Shown here piece after piece: positions 1 to 13,599 of a stretch of 64,000 nt of DNA (its first letter is position 1; every line of letters starts with the position of its first letter). The notes under the pieces were generated by a model, which saw nothing but the letters and a program-made list of their open reading frames with translations, was not told where the DNA came from and did no database searches. The DNA is from Diospyros lotus. Taxonomy: Eukaryota > Streptophyta > Magnoliopsida > Ericales > Ebenaceae. Location of the stretch: positions 9,926,907 through 9,990,906 of the forward strand of contig NC_068351.1 in NCBI RefSeq assembly GCF_014633365.1, given 5' to 3'. The translations under genes were made by a program, and so were the position numbers.

Positions 1-1048
1 GACGGGTCAACCCCGTCGCTAAAAAATAAATAAATAAATAAATAAAGAATTAAAATTTAGTGACGGGTCAACCCGTCACTAAAAAAAAAAAATTTAAATA
101 AAAAATTAAAAATTTTACATTTAAACATATCACAATAATTTTTACTAACATTAATATTAGTAAAAATTAAACTAATAATTTTTTAAATATATTAAAATTA
201 AAATCAAAATAAAAACATAATTTTTCACTGCTAGTATTATAATTAATAAAGTTTTATTTAAATTAATAATAAATTAAAATTAATATTCATTTCCCTTTAC
301 TAAGATTAAATATTAAAATTAATATCATTAAATAAGTTTGAGAAATTTTGGTGTATAAATATAATTTTGAAATATTTGAAAAAGAATAGTATAAATATAT
401 TTTATATACATGAATGAACAAGGAGGCTTACAGATCGGCTGACTCGCACGCGAAACTTGCTCATGAGAGATTTTGGGTTCGAATCTTATTGAGAGCATGG
501 GATCATGGCTGAGAGTATTATCCTAGCGCTATCACGTGGCGAGTAAAGGAGCGGTCACGTGGCGCACATGAGGGGTGGCTGGGGTTGGCACGCGTTGAAT
601 TTTGAATTTTGGGGTTGAATTTGGTGACAGAAGCTAAAAAATAAAAAATAAAAATAAAAAATAAATTAATTAAAATTTAGCGATGGGGTTGATCTCGTCA
701 CTAAAAAATTAAATTAAAAAAATTCAAATTTAGCAAAGGGGTCAATCCCGTCGCTTAAAATTAAATAAAAAATTTTAATTTAGTGACAAGGTCAACCTCG
801 TCGCTAAAAAATAAAAAAAATTAAATAAAAAAATTAAAATTTAGCGACGCCGTCGCTGATTAGCGATGGGTACAACCCTCATCGTTGATTCCATCGCTAA
901 AATAATCCCGTTGCTAACTCCATCGCTAAATTTCTGTGACACCCTTTTTAGCGACCGAAAAGTACCCGTCACTAAATTTTTTACTGACGAATTTTTATGT
1001 TTTAGTGGTAGAATTTTTCGTCGCTAAAACGTTGATTTTTTTGTAGTG
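1..1048. mobile_element. CACTA (EnSpm-like) element, one terminal region
   Basis: The stretch ends at 1041-1048 with TTGTAGTG, whose complement CACTACAA is the classic CACTA terminus, followed by a likely 3-bp target copy AAT. Inside are many subterminal repeats of the type TAGCGACGGG and CCCGTCGCTAAA in both orientations at 1-95, 680-905 and 945-1030, as expected of transposase binding sites. The other end lies outside the window. No transposase frame is seen. A B-box-like GGGTTCGAATC at about 474 is not part of a recognisable tRNA. Confidence 0.75.
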
Positions 1049-1884
1049 AATCCCTCCACCTTTGAAGCTTCAATTAAGAAGATGAAGAAAAGAAAAGAAG
1101 AAGAAGAAAAATGGAAGAGAAAGAGGAAGAAGAATGAGAAGAAGAAGACAAGAAGAATGAAGGAGGTAAGGAAAAGCAAGGGGGATGGCTTACCCGGCCA
1201 CCCCCATCTACCCCCATCAACCCTATCTCTCACCATTTCTCTTCCCATTTCACCCTCACTCACACACACAACTCACAAATATCTAAACCCATTTTTGTCT
1301 TTTGCGATTTTCTTATTTCTTCCACATTTTCTTTATTTCATTTATTTGTGAAATCTCCACATTATCCTTACCTCTTTTTCACACACAACACAAACATAAA
1401 CCCTTTTTAGACTTTTCCTAAACCATCTCAACTTTTATTAAATAAATACACAACTTTATATACATCGGCCCAAGGCTTATTTCATTAGCCCAACTCAAAG
1501 GGCCTCAACATATCCTCAAACTCAATGGGCTTCACAACATTACAACCATTAAAATATACAAAATTTCCTCTTAGGCTCAACCCAAGTTTTCAAAGCCCAA
1601 TCCATTAATCTAAACACATCACATATGAGCAAAGCCCATTTATGTCATTCTATTTTAATTTATTTTACCAATGGGCTCAAGTCCAACCCATCAACTAAAT
1701 ATACAACACACTACTACATGGCTTAGGCCCAAATAAGCAACCAAAACTCATTAATTTAACACATAATTTACTTACATATATTTTGCCACATAAAAATATT
1801 TCTCACATTAATTTAATAGGGAAAAATTTCTAATGCACGTAAATAAATATTAATAACTCTTAGACCAACTAACGGGTCATTACA
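1049..1884 (-). mobile_element. LTR fragment, minus strand, start TGTAATGACCCG
   Basis: Read on the minus strand the piece starts at 1884 with TGTAATGACCCG, a common start of plant Ty3-type LTRs. It runs to 1049, where the CACTA end interrupts it. A purine-rich stretch at 1078-1170 gives a spurious basic open frame. The middle is rich in GGCCCAA-type motifs. Superfamily is inferred from the ends only. Confidence 0.5.
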
Positions 1885-3695
1885 GACAAAAAATAAACAA
1901 GTGAGCCACAAGTCTCAGTAAGCATATAACAAGCAAAGAGGAATAGTGAAAATGTTGATATATGAAGGCGTGCATAATATAAGAGTCAAGGAAAGAACCA
2001 CTACCCGCATATATAGAGACCATTAAAATCATGCCTTCTTTATTAAACCATTCTTCAATATATATATATATATATATCATACTTTCTTTTCTTACATCAA
2101 ATCACACACTTAGACCATAGCACAATGCCCTTTTATCAACATAGCTTAGTACAAAAATATATAATACACACATACAAAAATGCAGACATGCTGCCGTTGC
2201 GGACATACTGCCTTTTTGGAATATCCCTATTTCTTTCTTCTTTCTTTGTGAACACACTGCCCTTTTTTTTTTAACATTTCTTTCTTTGCGTACTAACCAC
2301 TTTTTTTTTTTTTTCATGGCATACCTTGGGGATATCCACTTACTTTCTTCCACGCAAAGTAATAGGTGCGTTAAGGCAATACATATATATATACACGTAT
2401 GCATATACATTCAAGCATCTTCACAACTTCACAATAACATGCCTACACCCACCGACTAGGATTCTAGGCCACATCACATCATAATCATGCATATGACTTC
2501 ATTCACATCCATCTATGGCTTATTCAGGAATTTAACATCCCATTACAATATCCGACACATGTTGACAAGACACTAACAGGGTAAAATGTTATCCAAAATT
2601 TTCCATTTAAGTCGACTTGCCATAAACTAAGTCGATTTAGGCCAAGTCGACTTGGCTGAGAACAGGTAAAAACGGCCATGAAAATTGGCCTTGATCGAGT
2701 TGGCTTAACCCACAACAAGTCGACTCGACGCAACCCGAAATGGACACAAATCACCCAAGATCACCCATGACTAAACCCGTAACCCCCAACTTTCCATTCC
2801 TTAAAGAAAAAAAAGGGAAAACAAGCCCCATAGAGACTAAATACAATACTCAATCAAGCCATTGAAGGAGATCCACAAATTTTAGGAAAACATGAAAAAT
2901 GACTCATCTAACTTAAGCTCTCAAAAACACCATTGAAGGTATGGAAAATATGAACTTGGATTATACATAAGGATATAACTTGCATTAAAAAAAATAGGAG
3001 AAATGAAAATGGATGCTTGCCTTTTTGATGAAAAATCCAAAGAGAATAAGAAGCACTCCAAGAGCTCCAAATCTCCCTTAAGAGCTTGATTCTATCACAA
3101 TTAATAGAAGAAAAAAGAAGAAGAAGATGAAGAAAAATGTGAAGGAAACTGCCAAGAGAGAGAGAGGGCAAGAATTGAAGAGGAAGAGAAGAGAAAAGAG
3201 AGTTATGGGAGAGAATGGGCTGCATGTCTATTCTCCAACCACCCCCATCCTAGATTCCCCACTTTACCCTCAACTTTTCCCACACAAACACACAACATAT
3301 GAGGCCTCTTTGGACATTTTGCATTTTCATTTCCTTTTCCAATTTCCTTATCTATTTATTTTCCATAATATATATATACACACATACATCTCATTAAATA
3401 AAGCCCATCTTTATATATGGCCCAAGCCCATTTAAAAGCCCAATTCATATTAGGCTCATGAGATTATTTTAAACCCACCACTTCCATTTGGCTTCAAACC
3501 CTTGGTCCCAACCCACTTTGTAACGCATATACATTAATTCACTTACATGCAATGATCCCAAAACATTTTATTTTCCACTATTTGCCTCTTAGGCCCCATA
3601 TAAAATATTTTTGGCATTTATCAATTAAAGTCCACATCTACACACACTATATCGAAATTAATTAACATCTATAACCCACGCAGCGGGTCGTTACA
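1885..3695 (-). mobile_element. LTR fragment, minus strand, start TGTAACGACCCG
   Basis: A second minus-strand LTR starts at 3695 with TGTAACGACCCG and shares its layout with the copy at 1049-1884: an AG-rich block, then GGCCCAA-type motifs. Its last part, read in reverse near 1900-1930, resembles the late-LTR motif ACTGAGNCTT...ACTCA found in the LTRs near 21,245 and 28,050. It is therefore cut short where the neighbouring LTR starts, which suggests that copy was inserted into this one. Open frames here are not gene-like. Confidence 0.5.
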
Positions 3696-4940
3696 TTTCA
3701 TGTACACCAGATTACTAAATTTTTTTCTAGTAGCTCAAAACTTACTCCAGACCATCATATATAAGTTGAATTTAGTTAATTCTTGTTTTTTTGATTAAGG
3801 ACAAGAAATCAAGCATAGTACTTTTCAAAGACCGACTCAAAGATGGTATGTATCAAAATTAATGAAATTCTCTGTGTAATTAATTTTTGATAATATATAT
3901 TAAAATTAATGAAATTAGAGTTTGAAAAGTCAAAAGAATAATGGAACAAAGGGACGTGGCTCTCACAGGATTGAACAGGCGCATTATTTGCTTCTGTGGA
4001 AAGAGAAAATAAAATTGCAGGAGACAAAATTGAAAAAGGGCTGGCAGCTTGGAGGCGCCTGCAGTGGTCAATTTTGAGGGCAATTGCGCAGGAGAATGGT
4101 TCTCCCAGCCCTAGTTGGCCAAGACAAATGAATATATTATATATATTTATGTATATATAGATTACTCACAGCTCCCCTCTCTTTCGCTCTCTCGACAGAT
4201 TTAGATATATATATATATATATATATTAAATGTATTAAGAGAGAAGCAGAAAAGCGTCGTGGCCTATTCTTAGAATCACGGTCTCTATTCTATTTGTTAC
4301 TGTATTATAAATAATTTATTTCTTATTTCTTTTATTTTAAAAATAATATTTACCCTAATTACACTTCTTAATTCTCCTTTTTATTTCATTCTCTATTTTA
4401 TTTATTTATTAATAAATTTTAATTCTATTTATTTTACCTTATTTATAATTTTTACTACTATAAAAATTTATTATTTATTTTATAATTTAATAATAAATAT
4501 TATGATATTAAATTTTAATAATAAATATTACGGTATCAAATTAAACACAACAATAATACACTAATATCTCAAATATACTAAAAAACATAAATCAAGAAAA
4601 ATACGATACAATAACTACTATTTCAAATACACAAATAAATAATCTTATTGAGTAACTTTGATACTCATTTTTAGGATGAAAATGAAAACATTACATTGCA
4701 AAATTTAAAAAAAAAATATATTACAAATTTTATTTGATTTGACTCCATAATGGGATAATTCGCTAATATGTAATTTTGTATAAAAAATTAAAAATATATT
4801 TAATACAGTGCTTTCTAATTTAAATAAATGGTCACACTTTGTTTGGTAATTCAATTAATCTAGTCGTGGGATTATCTTTAAACACTTAATACACAAAATA
4901 ATCACATACACAAATACACAAAATTAATAATCAAATATGT
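3696..4940. other. AT-rich intergenic DNA
   Basis: No coding region is supported. It holds a TA microsatellite at about 4207-4227 and a strongly AT-rich block at 4300-4900. Short frames on the minus strand near 3810-4080 lack any family signature. Confidence 0.6.
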
Positions 4941-5890
4941 AGCAGATGGTTCTAATCTCTGATTGTCTGGTAGGGGTGGTTTGGAAGGACGCCATGACAC
5001 AAAAGAACTGCCTCACAATATCTCTGGGGTACCTTTGGTTGGAGTCTCGAATGAACCCTTGGACAAGCCTTCAGGTGAGATCTTGAATAGTCCATCGGGT
5101 GCACTTCTGATAAAGGATTAATCCATCTGGGAAGAACTTCCTGCAAGTCTAGAGCATAATTACCCTCACAAGAACAAGTTAAATGGCACAAGAAAATTCC
5201 TCACCTACATGTACTCTTTGATGCTTAGGTCAGTATGTGAAGAAAAATAATTATTCGAGAGAATTTATAGAGGTTCTACCGAGTGCATAATAAATAAAGA
5301 ATGCAATTAATGAATATGAAAGATGTACCTTTCTCAACAAGAGAAGAGTTATTTATAGTGTTTTTAACATATGTTGGGGATGAACATATATACTTTGGCC
5401 ATAAGGACTGTAGTCCTGAGTCAAATTCGGATAGGTTTAAGAGGAATCCCCCTTCCCCCGAAAGACTTAATGGCCTAAGGAGTCATTTGGGAGAAGGTGA
5501 GTCTTACGAAGAGTTGCAAGAGTAGGTTTTTAGCCTCTAAGTGGTTTGCTCGGGTGAAATTTTGGGGTGACAGAGGATACTTCTAGGTGTTGTTTATTAT
5601 TCAGAAATTTCGAGGTGACGGGGGATGCTAAACCTTTAAATTTCATAAAACATGATAACATAACATTATCATTACATTAAATATTTTCTCATCGGGATAA
5701 GATGTTCAATTTAAACCATACATAATGATATCTCAAATGCGGTATGAAGATCTAACTCTATGGGTTTTGTTTATTTAATATTCATAGTTTGAAACTTGGT
5801 TATAATTATTGTTGTTACACGGTTACAACAATAAATTTATGTATAGGAAATCACTGATTGATGGCTTAAGTGTGACTTGTCCGAGCAATG
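4941..5890. other. Unrecognised segment with short open frames
   Basis: A 79-codon minus-strand frame (4952-5191) and a 74-codon plus-strand frame (5301-5525) occur here. Neither shows a motif, signal peptide or membrane segment I recognise. GC content is higher than on the left, and the flanks are retroelement pieces, so leftover internal retroelement sequence is the likeliest reading. Confidence 0.3.
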
Positions 5891-6235
5891 GATGACTCAC
5901 TAAGGGGGTGGATAACTCCTTCGGGCAATAGATGACCTACTTGGAAAGAAAATTGATTAGGGGCGCGAGTGAGAATCATTGCGTGGACCCTCTAATACTT
6001 AAGTTAGACACTCGTAGAAGTGAAATGCTAGAAGGCAAAAGGTAAGTACGAATGTGAGAGACTGCGTATCGAATGAGGGGAAGAGACCCTTATTTATAGC
6101 AATGGGAGGGGTAACCATGTGTCGAGTGGCTCGATCTCCTCAACAAGAATCTCGGAGGGGCTTTAACTGAGTCCTGCGGGGGTAGTTTTGTCCGATTTTC
6201 TCTGAGGTGTTGGCGTGGGGCGTGGTTGCTGGTGT
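5891..6235 (-). mobile_element. Ty3-type LTR fragment, minus strand
   Basis: On the minus strand there is a TATA-like CTATAAATAAG at about 6090-6102. It is followed by a block ending near CTAACTTAAGTATTAGAG (5987-6005), the diverged form of the TGACTTAAGCATCGGAG block typical of Tat-like LTRs. The same block recurs in the LTR copies at 40,918 and 48,570. Confidence 0.4.
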
Positions 6236-6239
6236 GTAA

Positions 6240-7524
6240 GGAGGAAGAAGGGAGAGAAGATGGGGAAAAGAAAAGAAAAAAGGAAAAAAGAAAAAAGAAA
6301 AGAAAGAAAAAGAAGAAAAAGAGAAAAATAAGGAAAAAGAAGAAAATAAAGAAACTAAAAAGAAATAGAGAAAATGAGGAAAAAGTGGAGAAAAATAGGG
6401 AAAGGTTCCTGAAAATTTTTAGAAAATTTTGAAAATTAATTTGGGGTTAGATGAGCATGCTTGAAGTTAGGAAATTCTCGGGGCACGCATTTCGAGGTTA
6501 GGACATGCATACCGAGAAAGCCTGAGAGGCTAAGTCAAAGAGAGTGATTTTTCTCAGAAATTATTTTATGAATTGTGGTAGTGAAAAAATTAGGAAAATA
6601 TTTGAGGAATTATTTAGTGTAGAATTATTGAGGAAAAATAGGAAGAAATAGAGAAAAAATATGAGAAAATTAGAAAAAATAGAATATTGATATCCTTGAA
6701 TAAATATAATGGCCATGGTATGTTGAGCCTCCGAATTGAGAACATTAGAAGTCTAACACGAGAATCAAGATATTCTGATATACGTTTGAGGTGAGTGTTC
6801 TTACCCAAAGGGTTATTTTCCAAAATAATATGCAAATGTTGCATTTGCCATATTGTCATGTGTGATGATGCCTCATATATTTAGAAATGCATTCATGTGA
6901 TGTGTTGTAATGCATATGTACATTCTCAATATTTCTTAACATGCATCGCATGTGGAATAATGATATTGCTAATCCATCATGGATGTTGTAAGTACATCCC
7001 GCTCTTGGAAGTAGGATCACATAAATGATAATTAACATGAATCATGATATTGCTAATCTATCACGGATGTTGTAAGTACATGTCACCCATGGAAGTAGGG
7101 TCGCAAAATGATAATTAACACGAAAGGAATGATGATGCATTTTGCATTTGCATGTCACGCATGAAATTTTATTAAATAAGACATCACTTAGATGATTTAG
7201 CATCTAACTTGGGCTATGCCTCTAGAATATTTAAACGTTCTAAATGGAAATTGTAGTAGAAATGAGGATGAAAGAGGCATGTAATGGTACTTTACAAAAG
7301 TACATGATGTATTGGCTATATGTATGTGCAACTTATGAATTTAAGTTCTGTTATTTTGAATTTTGGACGTTTTGAAAAATGATGATGTATAAACTTATTT
7401 ACGGTTAATGTTAAAGTTAATATTCGATTCTTATCTTCCGCATTTGATGTCAATGATGATTCTCATTCGAGATAGATGAATGAAAATTTTAGGATAGTTT
7501 TGGTGAATGATATGGTTTAGCATT
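6240..7524 (+). mobile_element. Outer LTR of a nest, left part
   Basis: This is the middle and late part of a TGTAATACC...GTGTTACA-type LTR, matching in order the full solo LTRs at 7639, 23213 and 26094: an AG-rich block, a segment containing GGCACGCAT, and the late motif CTTAGATGATTTAGCATCTAA at 7187-7207. The start is missing. An 84-bp tandem duplication lies at 6961-7128. It stops at 7524, where another LTR is inserted, and resumes at 13,600. Confidence 0.5.
6961..7128. repeat. 84-bp direct duplication inside the outer LTR
   Basis: TGATATTGCTAATC starts at 6961 and again at 7045, followed both times by GGATGTTGTAAGTACAT. The two copies differ at a few bases. Confidence 0.8.
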
Positions 7525-8503
7525 TGTTACGGGTATTTTCCGTTCTACTCCTTATGGATTGGGCTCAATTCAGCGAGCCAGCCCAATCACATAAGGTCCA
7601 GCAGACCTCGAACTGAGTTCGTCGAAGCGAGCTCACACTGTAATACCAGAGAAATTTTAAATGACTCAAGGGTAATTTATCTTGGGGCAAAAATAGAAAT
7701 TAAGGATAAATTGAGGGTATAAGGGTAATTTATTACTGTATGAATGACTGAATCGACTACTGGGAGTGCCTTGGAGTCGAGATGTCAAAGGAAAATGATG
7801 TGACATTAACAACCACCCCGAGATATGATTTATAGCATCGAAAGAAATAAGATCGGGAATAATTTTTGGTACAGCTAAAATGCAGCTGCCAATTAAGCTA
7901 TAATACTGAATTATTATAGATGATTTCCCGAAAGTCAACGGAAGCTTGAGGGGGCTTTGATTTTTCATAAAGGACAACCCTTTAGTGGTTTCAGGAAGAA
8001 ACAAAAAGGTTTAGGGTCAAAATGAAGATTTGGGCCTAAGTATAGTTTTTCAAAATTGCTAGAGGGAGGGTGAAACGATATTTTTTCGGAATCCTCAGGC
8101 GTCAAATTGATGTTTTAGGAATTGAGGGTCTTGAAAGCAATATTGGAAAGTTCAAGGGCTAAGTAAAAAGGGCTAAAAAGGTAAAGGCCAAAAATTAAGG
8201 GGCCAAAATGCAAAAAAACCAAAAGTTGGCCAATGACTAGCACATGGTCGATTTTGGCCATCTGAAGCACTGGGTTAGCACGAGGGTGGTTGTGGGACCA
8301 ACTTTGGTAAAGGGCTTGGCCCATAACGACCACGAGAGTGGCCAGAAAATGAAGAAAAACAACTGAAAGTGGCAGCACAATCGAGCACCTGCAACTCACT
8401 TTTTTTTGGTTGGATAGGGGTGCCTCAAGGTCGATCTGGGGTAGGATTATGCTCTAAGGGCCATGGGTTGGCCGAGCAAGGGCTTTTGAAGCATCGACTT
8501 TGC

Positions 8504-8513
8504 CTATAAATAG
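8504..8513 (+). promoter_or_regulatory. TATA box of the solo LTR
   Basis: CTATAAATAG stands about 865 bases into the LTR. The same string occurs at the matching place in the LTR at 23,213 and, on the minus strand, in the LTR at 56,283. It is the likely core promoter of this LTR family. Confidence 0.55.
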
Positions 8514-9860
8514 GCATTGAAGGAGGCCAAAAATGGGAAGAGTTTGAGCTTCAAATCGGTCGTGTTATTGAACGAATTGGCATCCCAAAATAAGGGGCTT
8601 TTGAAGCCCATGAGAGGTAGAATCATTCTGGAGATTTTGAGCCATTTTGGTGAAGGTTTAAAGGCGATTCGAAACTCGCCGGAAAGAGGGAGACGGACGG
8701 TTTACCGAGGCTTTAAGCCTCCGATTGACTGCCTCCGGGTTGTCCTTTTGAGGCTCAAAAAGTGCCATTAGGATTGACTAGATGAAGGCTACAAGGTGGC
8801 ATCGAAAACCAGCATCGCCGGCATGGCCGGCACTGGAGAAGACGACCAACGCGTGGGCCACACACGCTGGTCAACACGCGCAGCCCACGTGCCAGGGCGT
8901 GAGGGCGAGTGGGGGCCTAGAAAAATGTGCAAAAATTCCTAAATTCCTAGAAAAATATTTTATTGAGGTCTGTATAAAAAAATTTGGATTTGGGATTCCC
9001 AATGTCTGGGTTTTAGGACCAAAGAGCTTCGTTTCACTTGAAAAAGTACCATCCGGGTAAGTCTAGTATTTTTCCCTTGAAGTTTATAAGCTATAATGAA
9101 TTTTTGTGAAATTAGATTTGAGAAAATAGTCCCGATGTATTTATTGGGATTTTTGGAAGAAAAAATGAAGAAAAATAAAGGAAAAATGAAATAAATGGAA
9201 TATCAAAGATATTTAGTGATTAAATATTATTTTATGATTGAGGTGATCGAGATGATGTGATTGGTGCAATTTTTGAGAGTTGGCACGAGAACCGAGGTCA
9301 GGCACGCATACCGAGATGATGCGCGTTTTTTGAGGTATCTTAGTCCTTAGGGCAAATGTGAGTTTTCCTATCCTAATTATGGTTTTGTGAGTGGTTTTAT
9401 CCCAATAACTCATGTTCATGATATATTTGTCATATATGCATGTTGTTATGAATGCAATATTTATTTTTATATATTGTATGGAAAGTCGTGATAATTGCAT
9501 GACATGATATTATTTTCATATTGATGTTTGTGCATGGGAATGGGATGTCGCCCCCAGAGTGTAGCGGTAATTCCCCTAAGACAATGATGGAATAACATTA
9601 GGCTTATCCTGCAGAGGTTCAGGATTTATCTAGGATTTTATGCTTGGCTGGTAGGCCTGAGAAGTTACATTAAGGGCAAATGTTGTTCATGCTATTACAT
9701 CATGCATTCGTATATATATATTTTTGAACCCTCACTAAAAGTTTCATCTTCTAATGGGTTATGCCCCTGAAACATTCAACGTTCCAATTTAGACTTGCAG
9801 CTTAGGCAAGGAGCAGGTTGAAATGAGACGGCACGTGATGGCGTGGCCGATGGGTTCAGA

Positions 9861-12558
9861 CTACAACAAATTTTGGTTTTTTCTACGAAATTTTTCGTAG
9901 TTAAAAGTTCAATTTTCGTAGCAAAAATCAATTAGCTACAAAATTTTATTCGTAGCATGAATCGTAGCCAAAGGCTCGTAGCTAATAGTATTTAGCTACG
10001 ATTTAATGTTTCGTAGAAAATATTACACTTTTCGCTACAAATAAAGAAACGTAGAGAAATCATTAATTTTTTACTATGACATATATCGTAGCTAATTATG
10101 TTAATTTTCGTAGGTAATGATACCAATTTTCGTAGTTGGTGACGTCAATTTTCGTAGTAGATAATACTTTTTTTATTACGAATGTCAAATTGTAGAAAGA
10201 GCATTTTTTTTCCACTATATCAAATCGTAGCTAATCATACCTATTTTCGTAGGAAATTGATTTTCATATATCAATTTTCGTAGCAATTTGATATTCACAT
10301 ACTAATTTTCATAGTAAATTAATTTTCTTTATCAATATTTTTGTAGTCAAAAGTTTTATTTTCATAGTTAATTCTATATACAACTAATATATTACTACGA
10401 TATCACTAAATTTAATTCATTTAGAAAAAAATCTATTTTTTAAAAAATATTATTTTTCTCTAAATCTACACTAACCTTTACAATCTAGATGGAATTTAAA
10501 ACACAATATATAACTTCAAAAACATTCAATCAATCATATAAAATAAAACTAATGTCAACCACAATCTCTATAATCTCCAACTGTTTTGATTGCGACTAGT
10601 ACATAATACCAATACATATACTGATATCAACATTAAATCCTAAACTAAAAAAAGTTAAAAATTAACATAATATGAAAATTTAGCTCCAAATGTCTTTCTT
10701 CCTCTATGACTTATGCATGCCAAAAACCTGGAAAACAAAAATAAACAAAAGATCAGAAAAAATAGTATAATTTATTTTAATGTGAAAGATTTACATTAAA
10801 ACAAATTGAATATATAAGCACATGGGCATGTCACGAACGTTAAACTATATGTATATTATATAATACTCTATGCTAACATATTATCTATGGACTCACTTAA
10901 AATTAACATTTAAGAGAAGAATATTTCATCCTACAATCCATGTTGAAGGCTGATTCCTTTATTTATTTATTTTTATTTGGGCTCCAATAACCCATTAATC
11001 TAATATTTAATACTGTCCGTATAATACTTCTTTCAATAGTCCACCAGATGAACACTTGCATCATTTACAACTTTCAAATAAGTATCATTAGTTTAGTTAA
11101 CTCGGTGCAAAGAAGAATACTACAGCAAGGCATCAGTGATGTGGGATCAAATGGATATTTGATGAATAAGAGTACTCTAAACAAAATGACATAATCTAAT
11201 TTAAAAAACTTTAAAAAATAAATCTAATTATTTTTATCATAGGCATTTTATCAAACAGATGGTACACACAAAGATGAAACATAGACATTTTATCAAACAT
11301 ATGATGTGCTTGTGCAACTAAAACATAAACAATGAATTAATAAAGGAAAAAACAAAAGAATGAATTCTAGACAGAGATGATTACAAGGAGGAAAAGCAAA
11401 GATGTAGCAACTAAAATTGTATATTTATTTACCCGCGCGATGAGTGGAGAGCTAAAAATCAAAGAAGCAGCAAGCAATCCATAAATGTCCTTCTTGTGCG
11501 AGCGTAGATATCTGTATATATACACACGAGAATAACCAAAATCAATGTATTCAAAATGAATCCAGGTGTAGGCATTTTATCAAACATACGGTGTGCTTGT
11601 GGAACTAAAACATAAACAATGAATCTAGGCAATAAGGGCAAAACCAAATTAGGGAAAAAACAAGAACAAAAAACAGATTGATGCTGAGAAGAATCAGGAG
11701 GAGTTCAAACTGCCTCTTTTGCGTCCTGAGCAAACTGTCGGAGTCGGATTAGGAGACGGTGGAGGTGCTGCCGAAGGGGTTCGTGGAGCGGGTCACGGCA
11801 AAGAATAGAGGATGCAAGAATTCGCACATAATGGTGCTAAATAAAATCGTGGACTGCGTTTGCACAAGTGAATCGTGCTAAAGAATCTAAAGATCAGGGT
11901 ACTTGGAGTGGGTTTACACAGAATCATGCTAAACAATCATGGAGTCATGAATTGAGTTTGCACAAGTGAATAGTGGGAGGTTGAGTTCCGTGCAATGATT
12001 TGAATTTGATATGAAGAAATTGAAGATTTTGATTGAACAGCCGAATATGTATGCTTAATTAATGGGTTTGCCACTAATTTTTTTTCATTTAATTTGATTA
12101 GAATCGTGGGTACATTTTAGGGGGAAAGATTCCCGCTAATTTTTTTTATATGTTTTTGTATTTTATTATTTTTTAATTTTCATTATTTATGATTTAGAGA
12201 AAATTAAAAATATCTTTTAACTACATTTTAATAATTTTGTAGCAAAATCTTATTTTTGGCTACAAAATTTAGAATGGTAGATAAACCTTTTGTAGTGAAA
12301 AATTATATTTCGGAGCAAAAAATTTGACTCATTTAAATTACCTACAATTTAATAATTTCGTAGTAAACTATTAACTTTTGACTACGAAACTTATAGCATA
12401 AATAAAATTTTTGTAGCTAAAAACTGTATTTAGTTGAAAAAATTTAAATCCTTTAAATTATCTACAATTTAATAGTTTCGTAGCAAAATATTAACATTTT
12501 GCTACGAAATTTGCTACGTAGAAAAAAAAATCGTAGCGAAAAACTTATTTTGTTGTAG
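9861..12558. mobile_element. Non-autonomous CACTA-like element, 2.7 kb
   Basis: The ends are inverted copies of CTACAACAAA (9861-9870 and 12,549-12,558). Subterminal repeats of the type TTTCGTAGC / GCTACGAAA fill 9885-10,350 on the left and 12,230-12,540 on the right. The core (10,400-12,200) has no transposase-like frame. The outermost CA expected of CACTA ends is not intact and no clear target duplication is seen; inverted TCAGA / TCTGA sits just outside. Confidence 0.6.
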
Positions 12559-13599
12559 AGTCTGACTCGAATATGCTTTAACTAATGCTTTATTGATTAT
12601 TAGTCTTGTTAAAACATTATGGAATCTTCATGTATTTATGTATTTCAATATTGAGGATATGATGTTAACTATGGTATGGATTCTTATGCTATAAATAAAG
12701 TGAATTGATTATGTACCATATCAGGTTTCGATTATCGCCTCCACATTTTTTATGATTTGCTGAGGGGTTTTGTTTGGAACTCAGTACTTAAAGATTAAGT
12801 TATGTACTGAGAAAGAAAGAAAAAAAATAATTTACACATATTTTAGGCTCCAGCATAGTGACACGCTCGGTAAGAGAAAAGTGGGGTGTTACACACACAT
12901 TACTGGAGCCCGAGCTCGAATCACAAGACCAAGCGAGCTCCTAGAAATGCCTCTAGCTTGCCGGCCCATCTGAGTGAGCTCCCAACTACATCTCGAGCGA
13001 GCTCCCAGTGACTCTTGCAGTTCGTTGGCCTAGCCGATCAGCTCGCATAACAAGAGGGTCATATGCCATAGAGTATTAGTGGGTTAAGGGCCATCCTAGC
13101 TGGGCCATTCAGGCTCAATCTGGCCCTACCCTCTCGGCCTATTTGATTCGCCTACGTCAGTCCCATTATGGCCCTTTGCAACAACATCATTACAGCCTCA
13201 TCTAGATTTCCGCGCGTTCACCTTAGATCCCATCCTCATTGATGACGGATCACATCCACATTAATGAGGGTCCTGTCGGCACCTTGCTGCTACATGGGCG
13301 TTTCCACCAGCGCTGAATATTCCGTTCCACCACCTGCAGACGTACAACACATGCTAAAGGACATATCTCATCCTCCCATATATTAACCAGCTCTTCCTAG
13401 AGCCCTAGTATGCTTTTCTCTGCCAATTTACTAATACTTTATATTTTTACTTACTCGTTCACTGACTAGAGCATCGGAGTACCTTGCAGGGATCGACCAC
13501 TGGGTCAACAAATCGAACTATATAACCCATTTTCTCCCTCTCGAATTCATTACACTAGTGTAGGCCAACGAATCAAGGTCGACCTTCCGAACGTTGACA

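Larger units (their letters stand above)
7639..12893 (+). mobile_element. Solo LTR, TSD CACAC, split by a CACTA-like element
   Basis: It starts with TGTAATACCAGAG at 7639 and ends with GGGGTGTTACA at 12,893. CACAC directly flanks both sides (7634-7638 and 12,894-12,898). Without the insertion at 9861-12,558 it is about 2.56 kb, the same size as the solo LTRs at 23,213 and 26,094, with which it shares ends and layout. No internal retroelement coding region or second LTR is present, so it is a solo LTR from LTR-LTR recombination. Ty3-type membership is inferred. Confidence 0.8.
7525..13599 (+). mobile_element. Solo LTR (about 815 bp) split by a nested insertion
   Basis: It starts with TGTTACGGG at 7525 and ends with GTTGACA at 13,599, flanked by CATT on both sides (7521-7524 and 13,600-13,603). 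Only 7525-7638 and about 12,894-13,599 belong to it. The right part has a TATA-like CATATATTAAC near 13,380 and a block GACTAGAGCATCGGAGTA near 13,465, typical of the R/U5 part of Tat-like Ty3 LTRs. The next solo LTR sits inside it. Confidence 0.6.

Noticed and set aside
440..520. A tRNA gene near the GGGTTCGAATC string
   Set aside because: No cloverleaf or acceptor stem can be formed around it; it lies within CACTA sequence.
1046..1351. Open frames on both strands rich in Lys/Glu or Phe/Ser
   Set aside because: They come from an AG-rich low-complexity stretch inside an LTR fragment; no family signature.
6226..6432. 68-codon frame, nearly all Lys, Arg and Glu
   Set aside because: Purine-rich low-complexity stretch in an LTR leader region; the same kind of stretch occurs near 27,230-27,360.
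9861..12558. A Mutator or Harbinger element
   Set aside because: The terminal repeats are short, no 9-bp or TTA/TAA target copy is seen, and the many subterminal CGTAGC repeats fit CACTA-like elements better.
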